DNA of 54,831 nucleotides from Gammaproteobacteria bacterium (GTDB taxonomy: Bacteria > Pseudomonadota > Gammaproteobacteria > Ga0077536): assembly GCA_016874535.1 (NCBI GenBank), contig VGUA01000008.1, positions 1 to 54,831 of the forward strand, read 5' to 3'. The notes below the pieces were generated by a model. The model did not search any database and had not been told where the DNA came from. It saw nothing but the letters and a program-made list of their open reading frames with translations. Each line of letters starts with the position of its first letter. Position 1 is the stretch's first letter. The position numbers and the translations under genes are program-made. Positions 1 through 9,249 of the stretch are shown piece after piece.

Positions 1-172
1 CAATCTCGGCGACGACTTTCTGCACCTTGTCCTCTTCCAGATCCGTCACGGCGACATGCGCACCTTCGTCCGCGAACAGGTGGGCGGTTGCGCGACCCAT
101 GCCACTGGCAGCGCCGGTGACCAGTGCGACCTTGCCGCGGATGCTGCGACTGAGCTTGGTGAGTCTGGCCAC
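1..172 (-). CDS. SDR family oxidoreductase, N-terminal 57 residues only
   Basis: This is the first part of a short-chain dehydrogenase/reductase that runs off the left edge of the window. From a GTG at 170-172, preceded by an AGGT-like ribosome site, the translation reads [20 protein letters not shown] and continues with [10 protein letters not shown]. The TGxxxGxG dinucleotide-binding turn is therefore intact. An acidic residue after the second beta strand (VTDLEEDK) suggests a preference for NAD(H) over NADP(H). The Ser-Tyr-Lys catalytic residues lie outside the window, so the substrate cannot be judged. The gene is divergent from the DMT transporter, with 89 bp between them. Confidence 0.85.
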   Translation of the reverse strand, partial: MARLTKLSRSIRGKVALVTGAASGMGRATAHLFADEGAHVAVTDLEEDKVQKVVAEI

Positions 173-261
173 GGATACCTCGTTTGCTCGCTGTGTGATT
201 GAGACGAGCATAGCTTCTATACTCGCCGGCTCGCCAGCCCGGAAGCCTCGAACAGTCCGCC

Positions 262-1134
262 ATGGACACAAGCCAAGACAGATTTGCCCAATGGGCACCG
301 GCGCTCTTCGTTGTCCTCTGGTCCACCGGTTTCGTGGGCGCCAAATTCGGCCTGCCTTTCGCGGAGCCCTTCACGTTCCTGTTCCTGCGTTACGGTGTGG
401 TGACGGTCATTCTCGGCGCGATACTCCTGCTCTGGCGCCTGCCCTTGCCACGCACCCCGGCGATGTGGGGGCATCTCGCCATCACGGGCCTGCTGCTGCA
501 CGGGTTCTACGTGGGTGGGGTATTCGTGGCCATTGCGCACGGGATGTCGTCGGGAATAGCCGCGCTGGTGGTGGGAATCCAGCCTTTGCTGACGGCCGGC
601 GTCGCGGGGCCGATGCTGGGCGAACGAGTATCGCGAAGGCAGCTGGTGGGCTTGGTGCTCGGCTTTGCCGGCCTCGCGCTCACCGTGAGCAAGACCTTCT
701 CTCTGGGAGAGTTGCCGGTAATCGGGCTCCTGGCATGCGTGGTGGCGCTGCTGGCGATTACCTTCGGCACGGTGTACCAGAAACGTCATGTGGTGGGCGT
801 CGACCTGCGTGCGGGCGCTTTCGTGCAGTTTCTGGCGACCGCTTTCGTCTTCGCACTACTTGTGCTCGCCTTTGACACCCGCGAGGTCGAATGGACTCCA
901 AAATTCCTTTTTGCCTTGGGCTGGCTGTGCCTCGTGCTGTCGCTGGGCGCGATCAGCCTCTTGTGGCGGCTGATTCAACGGGGCGCGGCGGCCAAGGTGG
1001 CGAGCCTGTTCTATCTGGTGCCTCCGGTCACTGCGGTCGAGGGCTACTTCCTGTTCGGTGAATCACTCACCTGGCTGCAGATGTCAGGCATTGCCGTGAC
1101 GGCGCTGGGTGTGGCGATCATCAATCGCGGTTGA
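262..1134 (+). CDS. EamA/DMT-family membrane transporter
   Basis: A 290-residue inner-membrane protein made almost entirely of hydrophobic helices, about ten in two repeats of five, which is the normal size and layout for the drug/metabolite transporter superfamily (two EamA domains). The start region reads [20 protein letters not shown], and motifs such as [16 protein letters not shown] and the second-repeat [21 protein letters not shown] fit the family. Members export amino acids, metabolites or drugs. Nothing here identifies the substrate. It stands alone, divergent from the SDR gene and 74 bp before the PQQ dehydrogenase. Confidence 0.85.
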   Translation: MDTSQDRFAQWAPALFVVLWSTGFVGAKFGLPFAEPFTFLFLRYGVVTVILGAILLLWRLPLPRTPAMWGHLAITGLLLHGFYVGGVFVAIAHGMSSGIAALVVGIQPLLTAGVAGPMLGERVSRRQLVGLVLGFAGLALTVSKTFSLGELPVIGLLACVVALLAITFGTVYQKRHVVGVDLRAGAFVQFLATAFVFALLVLAFDTREVEWTPKFLFALGWLCLVLSLGAISLLWRLIQRGAAAKVASLFYLVPPVTAVEGYFLFGESLTWLQMSGIAVTALGVAIINRG

Positions 1135-1208
1135 GGCGGCTTGGCGCGGCTTGTTTCAGGGCGACGATCGCTTATCCTCGAATTCCAAGATTGCTGGGGG
1201 AGGATTAC

Positions 1209-3074
1209 GTGCACGAGAACACCCGCTACCTGGCCGCAGTGCTTGCGGTCGTCGCGATGAACACCCATGCCGTGCCAGCGGCCGGCGAGAAGACCGACGG
1301 CAAGGCGGTCTACGAGACCCATTGCGCCGGATGTCATGAAAAGGGAGTCGCCCGGGCGGCGACGCCTGAAACCATGCGCAACATGACGCCGGACAGCGTG
1401 GTACGCGCGCTTGAAACAGGGGTGATGCGGGTCGTCGGCACGTTCTCACTCAACGGTCCGGAACGTGCAGCGGTGGCGGAATATGTGACCGGCAAATCCC
1501 TGCCGGCCGATTGGAGCGCACAGGTGGCCAACCAATGCCCAGCCGCCAAATGGCCTGCCAGTGCGGAACCGCTTGCTGGGCCGCACTGGAACGGCTGGGG
1601 CGTTGATGCCCGGAACACCCGTTTCCAGCCGGAGGCCATGGCCAAGCTGCCCAAAGAGAAGGTGAAGGATCTCGAGCTCCAATGGGTCTTTGCGTTTCCG
1701 GGTGAAACTCTGGCCGAGGCGCACGCCTCGGTCGTCGATGGTCGCCTCTTCGTCGGTAGCCGCAGTGGCCAGGTCTATGCGCTGGATGCACGGACGGGCT
1801 GCACCCACTGGGTGTTTCAGGCCGAGGCGGCGGTCAAGGGTCCGGTGCTCGTGGGGCAGGTTGCAGATGGCCGCTGGCTTGCGTTCCTCGGTGATGTCGG
1901 GGGGCGTGCCTATGCGGTGGATGCGGCCACGGGCAAGGAAGTGTGGCAGCTCGTTGCTGATGAACATCCTTCCGCACGATTGACCGGTGGCTTCCAGCTG
2001 CATGAGGACAAGCTCTATCTCCCGGTGTCTTCGCTGGAGGAAGGTCTTGCGGCGGATCCCGCCTATCAGTGCTGCACCTTCCGCGGCGCCGTGCTGCGAG
2101 TGGACGCCGCGACCGGCAAGCTCGACTGGAAGCAGTACACCGTGGCTGAGCCACCGCACAAGGAAACGTCTTCGGTCACGGGCAAGACGCACTATGGTCC
2201 GAATGGCGCGGCCATCTGGGCGGCGTTGACTCTTGATCCGGAAAAGAACCGACTCTATGCCTCGACCGGCGACAACTACACCCAACCTGCGACCGCGACC
2301 AGTGATGCAATCCTCGCGCTCAGCATGGACAAGGGGGAAGTGTTGTGGGCCTATCAGGGCCTGCCCGGAGATGCATGGAATGCCTCCTGTACGCTGGCGG
2401 ACAAGGCCAACTGTCCCCACAACGATGGCCCGGATCACGACATGGGATCTTCGCCCATCCTGGTGGAACTTGCGGGTGGTAAACGCCTGTTGCTGGGTGG
2501 CCAGAAGACCGGCGTCATGCACGCCATTGATCCGGACAACGAGGGCGCGGTGGTGTGGAAGACCCGCGTGGGCGAGGGCGGCATCATCGGTGGCATCGAG
2601 TGGGGTTCGGCTGCGGATGACAAGGCGGTGTACGTGGCCGTGTCCGATGCCAAATGGGAAGGAGGCCGCTTCTTCGGTGACAAGGTGACCCTGGACGCCA
2701 CGGCTGGTGGAGGTATTTATGCCCTTGATCTCGCGACCGGCAAGCCGTTGTGGAATGCCCCGCCGGTTTCCTGCGCCGGACGCGAGCGTTGCAGCCCTGC
2801 GCAATCTGCAGCCGTGACCGCCATCCCGGGAGTCGCGTTCTCGGGCGCCATGAGTGGCGTGATGCGTGCCTTCGATACGGCCTCGGGCGAAGTGCTTTGG
2901 CAGTTCGACAGTGTGCGCGAATTCGAGAGCGTGAACGGCGCGGCCGCGCGTGGCGGCGCCATCGATCAGGCCGGTGTGGTCGTCGTCGATGGCTGGGTGT
3001 ATGTGAACTCCGGGTACGCCAACTGGGGCGGACTCCCGGGTAACGTGCTCCTGGCATTCAAGCCACGCGACTGA
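1209..3074 (+). CDS. Secreted PQQ-type dehydrogenase with N-terminal cytochrome c domain (polyvinyl-alcohol-dehydrogenase family)
   Basis: About 621 residues. I place the start at GTG 1209 because a GGGGAGG site lies just upstream and a signal peptide follows (a hydrophobic stretch ending near AVPAAG). The ATG-like frame runs further upstream without coding character. A single haem c motif, CAGCH, sits at residues 39-43. After a linker the protein becomes a beta-propeller of PQQ repeats (for example VYALDARTGCTHWVF and IYALDLATGKPLW). The NTRFQP and ELQWVFAFPGET segments resemble polyvinyl alcohol dehydrogenases. The family oxidises alcohols in the periplasm and passes electrons through its own haem. 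The real substrate is unknown. The ccm operon needed to attach haem c lies just downstream on the other strand. Confidence 0.8.
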   Translation: MHENTRYLAAVLAVVAMNTHAVPAAGEKTDGKAVYETHCAGCHEKGVARAATPETMRNMTPDSVVRALETGVMRVVGTFSLNGPERAAVAEYVTGKSLPADWSAQVANQCPAAKWPASAEPLAGPHWNGWGVDARNTRFQPEAMAKLPKEKVKDLELQWVFAFPGETLAEAHASVVDGRLFVGSRSGQVYALDARTGCTHWVFQAEAAVKGPVLVGQVADGRWLAFLGDVGGRAYAVDAATGKEVWQLVADEHPSARLTGGFQLHEDKLYLPVSSLEEGLAADPAYQCCTFRGAVLRVDAATGKLDWKQYTVAEPPHKETSSVTGKTHYGPNGAAIWAALTLDPEKNRLYASTGDNYTQPATATSDAILALSMDKGEVLWAYQGLPGDAWNASCTLADKANCPHNDGPDHDMGSSPILVELAGGKRLLLGGQKTGVMHAIDPDNEGAVVWKTRVGEGGIIGGIEWGSAADDKAVYVAVSDAKWEGGRFFGDKVTLDATAGGGIYALDLATGKPLWNAPPVSCAGRERCSPAQSAAVTAIPGVAFSGAMSGVMRAFDTASGEVLWQFDSVREFESVNGAAARGGAIDQAGVVVVDGWVYVNSGYANWGGLPGNVLLAFKPRD

Positions 3075-3146
3075 ACACCTTTCGGGCACCTTGGTTCGAC
3101 GTGGCTCCTGTGAGAGAGTCGCGTCGGGCGTGATGGAATTGGCCGC

Positions 3147-3683
3147 ATGAGAAAAAACCGCGCTTCAGTCTGGGCACTGGCCGCCGTGCTCATGGTTTTG
3201 GCCGCGGCGCCCTGGGCTGCAGTCGATGCTGCCAGATCGAAGGCGGGCTGGGTGAGTGGGCGCATCGTCGATGTGCACGATGGTGACACCGCGACTCTGG
3301 TCACCTCGGACGGGCGGCGAATCAAGCTTCGCTTCTACGGTGTGGATGCGCCTGAGCTTGCGACCCACCAATGGCCCGAGCAGGCGCATGCGCGTGAAGC
3401 CACGCTCTTCATGCGCAAACTCATCCTCGAACGGGAGGCGAGTGTGCGCCTGACTGGAGAGAAGACCTATTCACGACTGGTGGGAGAGATCTTCGTCGAT
3501 GGTCATTCCGCCTCGCGTGAACTGCTGCGCGAGGGGCTTGGGTGGTGGAACGACCGTTATGCCGTGCGCGATTCCGATCTAGAACGTCTCGAGAGGGGAG
3601 CTCGCCAAGGTCGCAAGGGGTTGTGGCGGGCGGCCTCACCTGAGGCGCCGTGGTACTTCCGGGAGCGTCACCGCAAACCCTGA
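3147..3683 (+). CDS. Thermonuclease (SNase-like) family protein, exported
   Basis: 178 residues with an N-terminal signal peptide (charged MRKNR, then a hydrophobic run to about residue 29). The staphylococcal-nuclease fold is recognisable: IVDVHDGDTATLV at 41-52 carries the calcium-binding Asp, LRFYGVDAPE at 61-70 holds an Arg and the catalytic Glu, and YSRLVGEIFVDG near 109-119 carries the second Arg. A tryptophan-rich tail follows. All residues expected for phosphodiester cleavage appear present, so an active periplasmic or secreted DNase/RNase is likely. It starts 72 bp after the PQQ dehydrogenase and converges on ccmI, with 25 bp between them. Confidence 0.85.
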   Translation: MRKNRASVWALAAVLMVLAAAPWAAVDAARSKAGWVSGRIVDVHDGDTATLVTSDGRRIKLRFYGVDAPELATHQWPEQAHAREATLFMRKLILEREASVRLTGEKTYSRLVGEIFVDGHSASRELLREGLGWWNDRYAVRDSDLERLERGARQGRKGLWRAASPEAPWYFRERHRKP

Positions 3684-3708
3684 AGCAATGTAACCGCCGC
3701 ACGATGCG

Positions 3709-4929
3709 TCAGGGGACGACGCGATCTATCCGGAGCTTGAGTGTGCCGTTGCCCTGTGGCTCGACCGGGCCGAGACCGCCTTCAAGGTCGCCTGCCTTGG
3801 CCACGGCATCACCGCTGCGTGAGATGCGCGCGGTCACCATCACTTCTTTGGCGCTGCTCAGCTTGAGCTGGGGCGCCATAGCCATGCTGTCATCCAGAGT
3901 CACGATTTTGGGCAGTGCCGAGAGCGGGAAGCGCGTCACGGCCAGCGGCATCGGTGGGCCGGCAACGGCCTTGGCCAGCACGAAGACCGTGGTCTCGGGG
4001 GGCAGGTCGGCGGCCAGTGCGGGATCCAGCGTCACTTCCAGCGTCAGGCTTGCTGCTGCCGGGGCCGCTTCCTGCGGGGGCGGCAGGGCTTGGCCGGTGC
4101 GGGCTGCGAGTTCGCTGATCTGGGCTTCGATTTCGGCGACCGGAAGATCGGCAGCTACACTCGCTTCGCGTGCCCGCTGCAGGTATCCGAGCGCCTCTTG
4201 AGGTTTGCCTGCCTCCTCGGCAGCAACGCCCGCAAGCCACAGGCCGGTGACGTTGTCCGGCTCCACCGCCAGCGCCTGATGGATCAGGGAAGTGGCTTGC
4301 TCGTCGATGTGACCTTCAGCCTGCATGGCGAGCGCATCGGCCCACTGCAGAAGGATGGGCGCCTGTTCCGGCATGAGCCGATTGACTGTCTCGAAGGCCT
4401 TCACCGCCTTGGCATAGTCGCCGGTGGACATATGCACGCGGGCGAGCCAGAGCTGCGGCTCGGGATCCTCGGGCGCGACTGCTATGCGCTTCTCGAGCTC
4501 GGCAATCATGTCAGCCGGGCTCATGTGATGGGCGGGAGCCTCGCCGGCTGCCGGCGGCGCGGGACTGCCGTAGCGCAGATAAACCGGAACCGCGATCGCA
4601 GGCACCATGATCGCCACGAGTAATGCGAGTACCAGTCGCTCGGTGCGCGACACCGGTTTCACCTGTGTTGTCGCCCGGTCTGCATCATCCAGTGTGGCAC
4701 GGGCCAGTTCCTGCTCGAGTGCGGGCAGCTGTTCGGGAGTGACCTCCCCGGCGGCACCGGCCCGCGCCAGGGCAGACCGCTGGGCTTCGTACACACGCTG
4801 CGCGGCCATGTGGTCGGTGGCGGCAGGGCGCCACGCCGCCCGCGCCAGACGCAGCATCACCAGCAGCAGGAAGAAGCCCGCCACGGACCAGAACACGAGC
4901 GTGGTGGGTTCAGTGCTGTCGGGAGTCAT
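3709..4929 (-). CDS. ccmI: Cytochrome c biogenesis protein CcmI (CycH-like)
   Basis: 406 residues and the last gene of the ccm operon. It begins MTPDSTEPTTLVFWSVAGFF, a first membrane helix, followed by a cytoplasmic loop rich in Ala/Glu/Arg and a second helix near residues 95-115 (VLALLVAIMVPAIAVPVYL). The periplasmic part holds TPR-like helices (YAKAVKAFETVNRLMPEQ, VEPDNVTGLWLAGVAAEEAGKP). The C-terminal beta-rich domain is typical of the fused CcmI of gammaproteobacteria. CcmI holds apocytochrome c for haem ligation with CcmF and CcmH. The first 20 bp overlap the end of ccmH, which points to translational coupling. Confidence 0.92.
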   Translation of the reverse strand: MTPDSTEPTTLVFWSVAGFFLLLVMLRLARAAWRPAATDHMAAQRVYEAQRSALARAGAAGEVTPEQLPALEQELARATLDDADRATTQVKPVSRTERLVLALLVAIMVPAIAVPVYLRYGSPAPPAAGEAPAHHMSPADMIAELEKRIAVAPEDPEPQLWLARVHMSTGDYAKAVKAFETVNRLMPEQAPILLQWADALAMQAEGHIDEQATSLIHQALAVEPDNVTGLWLAGVAAEEAGKPQEALGYLQRAREASVAADLPVAEIEAQISELAARTGQALPPPQEAAPAAASLTLEVTLDPALAADLPPETTVFVLAKAVAGPPMPLAVTRFPLSALPKIVTLDDSMAMAPQLKLSSAKEVMVTARISRSGDAVAKAGDLEGGLGPVEPQGNGTLKLRIDRVVP

Positions 4930-5386
4930 CCTGGGGCTCGATGGTAAGGCGTGCGAGTCGGGCCTTTTCCTCTTCGCTCAAGGGAACGGAGTGAGTCACA
5001 GCAGCGCGCCGTTGGGTAAGCCACCAAGCGATGCCCGTGCCGAAGAGGAGCATCAGCGGCGCCAGCCACAGCATCCAGGTCGTGGATTTGACCGGAGGCC
5101 GATACAGCACGAAATCCCCGTAACGCTCGACCATGAAGCCGAGGATCGCTTCCCTGTTTTCGCCGGCCGCCACCATGCGATGGACCTCATCGCGAAGATC
5201 CTGTGCGAGATCTGCATGCGAATCCGCCAGTGACTGGTTCTGGCAAACCAGGCAGCGCAGCTCCTCCAGTAGGGATTCGAAAAGTGCCTGTTGCGCCGGA
5301 TCCTCGAAGCCCAGAGGGGTATCGGCCGCGAATGTCGGGCTGACCGTGAGGCCGAGAACCACCACGAGGCAGAGTGCGCGCAACAT
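4910..5386 (-). CDS. ccmH: Cytochrome c maturation protein CcmH (thiol reductase for apocytochrome)
   Basis: 158 residues from ATG 5386, which follows the ccmG stop in a TGAGATG arrangement. A longer in-frame start at 5422 would lie inside ccmG and hide the signal peptide. Residues 1-21 are a signal peptide (MLRALCLVVVLGLTVSPTFA). The LRCLVCQNQSLADS motif gives the redox cysteines C45 and C48. One membrane helix lies near 102-122 (TTWMLWLAPLMLLFGTGIAWWL). CcmH keeps the CxxCH cysteines of apocytochrome reduced during haem attachment. This is the short form; the TPR half is the separate ccmI gene. Confidence 0.93.
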   Translation of the reverse strand: MLRALCLVVVLGLTVSPTFAADTPLGFEDPAQQALFESLLEELRCLVCQNQSLADSHADLAQDLRDEVHRMVAAGENREAILGFMVERYGDFVLYRPPVKSTTWMLWLAPLMLLFGTGIAWWLTQRRAAVTHSVPLSEEEKARLARLTIEPQDDSRQH

Positions 5387-5387
5387 C

Positions 5388-5936
5388 TCAGCCACCGCTG
5401 GCTCCGGTGCCGTCACTCGCACTCAGTTTTTTCAGCAGCGGCGCGAAATCACTGGCCCAGATATCCTCGCTGAGTGGCCCGACGTGTTTGTGCCGGATCA
5501 CACCGGCACCATCCAGCACGAAGGTTTCCGGCACTCCGTATACGCCGAGATCGAGACCAAGCTTGCCTTCAGGATCGAAGATGCTCTGGCGATACGGGTC
5601 CCCATGATCAGCCAGCCAGCGCAGTGCCTCAGCGCGTGTGTCCTTATAGTTGAGTCCGATGATCTCCACCCCTTGAGCCTGCGCCAGTGACACCAGCAGA
5701 GGATGTTCGATCCGGCAGGCGCTGCACCACGAGGCCCAGACATTGAGCACCACGGGGCGCCCGAGCAGATCCGCACGGGTCATGGGCTTGGGTTCCTCAC
5801 CCAGGGTGGTGAGCGAGAATTCCGGTGCAGGTTTGTCGATCAGCGGAGACGGCACGTAGCGAGGGTCGAGCTTGAGCCCTACTCCCAGTACCACCACCAG
5901 CACCGCAAAGATTGCGATTGGGACGAGAAATCTCAT
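5388..5936 (-). CDS. ccmG: Thiol:disulfide interchange protein CcmG/DsbE
   Basis: 182 residues from ATG 5936, which overlaps the ccmF stop as ATGA. The upstream in-frame extension to 6044 lies inside ccmF and is not real. It has an N-terminal membrane anchor (MRFLVPIAIFAVLVVVLGVG) and a thioredoxin-like periplasmic domain with active site WCSAC (C71, C74) inside NVWASWCSACRIEHP. The downstream GVPETFVLDGAGVIRHKHVG segment holds the cis-proline region. CcmG reduces CcmH or apocytochrome cysteines using electrons from DsbD/CcdA. Ser-Ala between the cysteines, with no proline, differs from the common WCPxC and WCxPC forms. Confidence 0.94.
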   Translation of the reverse strand: MRFLVPIAIFAVLVVVLGVGLKLDPRYVPSPLIDKPAPEFSLTTLGEEPKPMTRADLLGRPVVLNVWASWCSACRIEHPLLVSLAQAQGVEIIGLNYKDTRAEALRWLADHGDPYRQSIFDPEGKLGLDLGVYGVPETFVLDGAGVIRHKHVGPLSEDIWASDFAPLLKKLSASDGTGASGG

Positions 5937-7903
5937 GGCAGGGTGGAAGCCAGCGCGGCCTGCGGCGCTTCGCGCCGCTTGCGGACAGTCAGCGCGCTCA
6001 TGGCAAGTACGCCACCACAGGCCATCATCAGCGCACCCAGCCACAACCAGCGCACGAAAGCCTTGATGTGCAGGCGCACGCTCCAGGCCCCGTCATCACC
6101 CAGCGGTTCACCCAGCGATATGTAGAGATCGCGCGTGAAACCCGGCTCTATGCCAGCCTCGGTCATGGCCATGTTGCGCACCTGGTAGAAACGCTTTTCA
6201 GGCATGAGCGTGTGGCGTTCGCCGCCTGTGGTCGTGATGTGGAAAGTGCCGCGTGTGGCCCGGTAATTGGGGCCCTGATAGTCACGCAGGCTCTCGAACT
6301 GGACGGTGTACTGGCCGAGCTCCACCGAGTCACCCGGCGCGAGTCGTGTGTGGAGATCGGCACTCTGGCTGCTGGTGAGCACCACTCCCGCCAGGGTCAC
6401 GGTGAAGCCGAGATGCGCCAGGCATTGCCCGACGAACGCCCGCGGCAGGGTGAACAGCGCGCGCCAGCGGTGCTGGCGTTCCCGGATGCGGGCCCACACA
6501 CCTGCCGCAGTGCTGGCAACCAGCCACAAGGCAAGCAACACGCCGCCCAGGGTCGTGCCCCATTCATTGGGCGACAGGACTGCAATGGCGAGACCACCAA
6601 GCAGGCCTGCTGCCAGCGCAAATCTGGACAGTGCCTGCGCCAGTCGACCGAGGCTGTCCTCTTTCCAGCGGGCAAACTGGCCCAGTCCCATCACCACCAC
6701 CAAAGGAACCATGACCAGACCAAAGGCGAGGTTGAAGTAGGGCGGTCCGACCGAAATCTTGCCGAGTGAGAGTGCATCGAGCACCAAGGGATAGAGGGTG
6801 CCGATGAGCACCGTGAGCGTGGCGACCGTCAGCAGCAGGCTGTTGGCGAGCAGAAAACTCTCACGCGAGACGAGGCCATAACTGCTGCCCGCGAGCGCGG
6901 AGGGGCCGCGCCAGGCATAGAGCAGCAATGCCCCGCCCACCAGACTGCCAAGGATGGCGAGAATGAAGATACCGCGTGCGGGATCCGTGGCGAAGGCGTG
7001 CACGGAGGTGAGCACGCCGGAACGCACGAGGAAGGTACCGAGCAGGCTCAAGGCGAAGGTGCCGATGGCGAGCAGCACGGTCCAGTTCTTGAACGACCCG
7101 CGCTTTTCGCTCACTACCAGCGAATGAATCAGCGCAGTACCGAGCAGCCACGGCATGAAGGACGCATTCTCGACCGGATCCCAGAACCACCAGCCACCCC
7201 AGCCCAGCTCGTAATAGGCCCAGAAGCTGCCGAGCGCGATGCCGAGGGTGAGGAACACCCAGGCGGCCAGCGTCCAGGGGCGAGCCCAGCGCGCCCACGC
7301 TGGTGTCATCCGCCCCCTCACCAGCGCCGCGATGGCGAAGGCGAAAGGCACCGAGAAGCCGACATACCCCATGTACAGCAGGGGTGGATGCACGATGAGC
7401 CCCACATCCTGCAGCAGAGGATTCAGATCAGCGCCGTCCTGGGCCGCGGGCCAGCGTCGCAGGAAAGGATTGGAAGTGATGATGAGGAACAACAGGAAGG
7501 CCGTGCTCACCAGCCCCATCACCCCCATGACGACCGCGGCGATGTCGCGCGGCAGGCTGCGACTGCGCAGGCTCACTGCCGCGGCCCACCCGGCCAGCAC
7601 CAGCACCCAGAGCAGGAGCGAGCCTTCGTGGGCGCCCCAGACGGCAGACAGGCGGTAGTACCACGGCAGGGCGGAGTTTGAATTCTGCGCCACGTAAACG
7701 AGCCCGTAATCATGTGCGAGGAACGCTTGGGCAAGACCTAGAAAGGCGAAGCCGAGCAGGAAGAACTGCCAGCGAGCCGCGTGGTTGCCGAAATCCATCC
7801 AGGAACCCCGGGCGAGTGCCACGCCCGTGAGCGGGACGATGGCCTGCAGCACTGCGCAGGCCAGCGCAAGTGCCAGGGCGAAATGTCCATATTCGCTGAT
7901 CAT
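5933..7903 (-). CDS. ccmF: Haem lyase subunit CcmF
   Basis: 656 residues, a polytopic inner-membrane protein of about 15 helices, close to the usual CcmF length. The tryptophan-rich WWD haem-handling segment is at about 235-252 (WGGWWFWDPVENASFMPWL). Conserved histidines sit in SAVWGAHEGSLLLW and VHPPLLYMGY. A large periplasmic domain near 500-610 includes MPEKRFYQVRNMAMTEAGIEP. CcmF takes haem from holo-CcmE and, with CcmH and CcmI, ligates it to apocytochrome c. The start overlaps the ccmE stop as ATGA (7900-7903), and the end overlaps the ccmG start. Confidence 0.96.
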   Translation of the reverse strand: MISEYGHFALALALACAVLQAIVPLTGVALARGSWMDFGNHAARWQFFLLGFAFLGLAQAFLAHDYGLVYVAQNSNSALPWYYRLSAVWGAHEGSLLLWVLVLAGWAAAVSLRSRSLPRDIAAVVMGVMGLVSTAFLLFLIITSNPFLRRWPAAQDGADLNPLLQDVGLIVHPPLLYMGYVGFSVPFAFAIAALVRGRMTPAWARWARPWTLAAWVFLTLGIALGSFWAYYELGWGGWWFWDPVENASFMPWLLGTALIHSLVVSEKRGSFKNWTVLLAIGTFALSLLGTFLVRSGVLTSVHAFATDPARGIFILAILGSLVGGALLLYAWRGPSALAGSSYGLVSRESFLLANSLLLTVATLTVLIGTLYPLVLDALSLGKISVGPPYFNLAFGLVMVPLVVVMGLGQFARWKEDSLGRLAQALSRFALAAGLLGGLAIAVLSPNEWGTTLGGVLLALWLVASTAAGVWARIRERQHRWRALFTLPRAFVGQCLAHLGFTVTLAGVVLTSSQSADLHTRLAPGDSVELGQYTVQFESLRDYQGPNYRATRGTFHITTTGGERHTLMPEKRFYQVRNMAMTEAGIEPGFTRDLYISLGEPLGDDGAWSVRLHIKAFVRWLWLGALMMACGGVLAMSALTVRKRREAPQAALASTLP

Positions 7904-8337
7904 GGTCTGACCCCTGGTGGTGCTTTCTTCAGACTCGCGGCAACTTCTGGAGGCATGTAGTTCTCGTCATGCTTGGCGAGAACTTCCCGCGCCTTGAACT
8001 GGCCTGCCGCATCGAGGCGGCCGTGTGCCACGATACCCTGACCTTCGCGGAACAGATCGGGCAGGATGCCGGTGTATTGCACCGTGGTCTGGTGTTGGTA
8101 GTCGGTGAGTTCGAAAGTGACGGCCAGGCTTTGCGGATCGCGCTGAACGCTGCCTTCCACCACCATCCCACCGATGCGGAAATCTCGATCCGGCGGCGCC
8201 TTGCCGGCTGCGATGTCGGCAGGACTGTAGAAGTACATCAGGTTCTGCTCGAACGCCTGCAGAATCAAGCCGGTGGCCAGCGCCATGCCTGCAATCAGAA
8301 GGCCGATGGTCAGCATGCGTCTTCTACGCGGGGTCAT
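7900..8337 (-). CDS. ccmE: Haem chaperone CcmE
   Basis: 145 residues with an N-terminal signal anchor (residues 8-27) and a periplasmic OB-fold. The haem-binding motif HDENYMP is present with His123, the covalent haem ligand, and Tyr127. FRIGGMVVEGSV at 53-64 is also typical. CcmE receives haem from CcmC with the help of CcmAB and CcmD and carries it to CcmF. The ATG at 8337 overlaps the end of ccmD by 14 bp. The MTPRRRRML start with a basic N-terminus matches the family better than the internal Met8. Confidence 0.95.
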   Translation of the reverse strand: MTPRRRRMLTIGLLIAGMALATGLILQAFEQNLMYFYSPADIAAGKAPPDRDFRIGGMVVEGSVQRDPQSLAVTFELTDYQHQTTVQYTGILPDLFREGQGIVAHGRLDAAGQFKAREVLAKHDENYMPPEVAASLKKAPPGVRP

Positions 8338-8506
8338 GCCCCGCTCCGACTGGCAGGCGCCGCGAAAGTTCTCGGATCACCCGTCGCTCACGGCGCACGG
8401 CGAGCACGAGATTGCCAACCAGCAGCAGCGCGGTGAGTCCGTAGGAAGACCACACGAAGAGGCCGTACCCTCCCATCGCAAAAAACTCGCGCAGTTCGTT
8501 CGTCAT
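8324..8506 (-). CDS. ccmD: Haem exporter protein CcmD
   Basis: 60 residues, the normal size for this tiny membrane protein. It has the conserved opening FFAMGGYGLFVWSSYGLTAL, one transmembrane helix, and a basic C-terminal stretch (RRERRVIRELSRR). CcmD is needed to release holo-CcmE from the CcmABC complex. It lies between ccmC and ccmE, overlapping ccmC by 4 bp and ccmE by 14 bp. The identification rests on position, length and the GGYGxFVW pattern together. Confidence 0.93.
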   Translation of the reverse strand: MTNELREFFAMGGYGLFVWSSYGLTALLLVGNLVLAVRRERRVIRELSRRLPVGAGHDPA

Positions 8507-9249
8507 CGTGGCGAACCTTGTCCGAGAAGCTCACGCACCCACAGCGAACGCTGCTCGAATTCCAGCAGCTCGCTGCGCGCGCGGATGAACAACAGGGCGA
8601 AGAAAAGCAGCTGGAATGCGAGAGCCATGAGCAGGAGGGGAATCAGCATCGACGTTGCCATGGCGGGTGCACCCAGGCGCGTGATGGTGGCCGGCTGGTG
8701 CAGTGTGCTCCACCATTCGACCGAGTAATGAATGATGGGAATGTTGACCACACCCACGACTGCCAACACCGCGCCGGCGCGCGCCGCTGCGCGTCGATCA
8801 TCGATGGCGGACTGCAATGCCATGTACCCCAGATAGAGGAACAGCAGCAGCAACTCTGAGGTCAGCCTTGCGTCCCAGACCCACCACGTGCCCCACATCG
8901 GTTTGCCCCAGAGAGAGCCTGTAGCGAGTGCCAGGGCGGTGAAGCTTGCTCCCAGTGGCGCTGCGGCGCGCGCGAGGGCGTCCATCAGTTTCACGCGCCA
9001 GATGAGACTCACAGCGCCTGCTCCCGCCATCACCATGTAGGCGAACATCGACAACCACGCACTCGGTACGTGGACATAGATGATGCGGAAACTTTCACCC
9101 TGCTGGTAATCCGCCGGGGCCATCACGAGCCCGCCTGCCAGTCCCGCGGCGAAGAGCACGGCCGAGAGCCACAACAGGGGAGTGGACCAACGGCGCGCCA
9201 GCGCATGAAAATGCATCGGCGAGGCGTATTTGTGCAGGGTCTTGAACAT
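8503..9249 (-). CDS. ccmC: Haem-transfer membrane protein CcmC
   Basis: 248 residues from ATG 9249, which shares one base with the ccmB stop (TGATG). The much longer upstream reading frame lies within ccmB. There are six predicted membrane helices. The WWD signature WGKPMWGTWWVWDARLTS is at 114-131, and a first conserved His is in RIIYVHVPSAWLSM (H60). A second His is in IPIIHYSVEWWSTLHQ. CcmC loads haem onto CcmE at the periplasmic face. The arrangement ccmB-C-D-E-F is the standard system I order. Confidence 0.96.
   Translation of the reverse strand: MFKTLHKYASPMHFHALARRWSTPLLWLSAVLFAAGLAGGLVMAPADYQQGESFRIIYVHVPSAWLSMFAYMVMAGAGAVSLIWRVKLMDALARAAAPLGASFTALALATGSLWGKPMWGTWWVWDARLTSELLLLFLYLGYMALQSAIDDRRAAARAGAVLAVVGVVNIPIIHYSVEWWSTLHQPATITRLGAPAMATSMLIPLLLMALAFQLLFFALLFIRARSELLEFEQRSLWVRELLGQGSPR

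Noticed and set aside
1446-3089. A 547-codon antisense open frame over the PQQ dehydrogenase
   Set aside because: The plus-strand gene has haem and PQQ motifs; the antisense product has low complexity in His/Arg/Gly and no family features.
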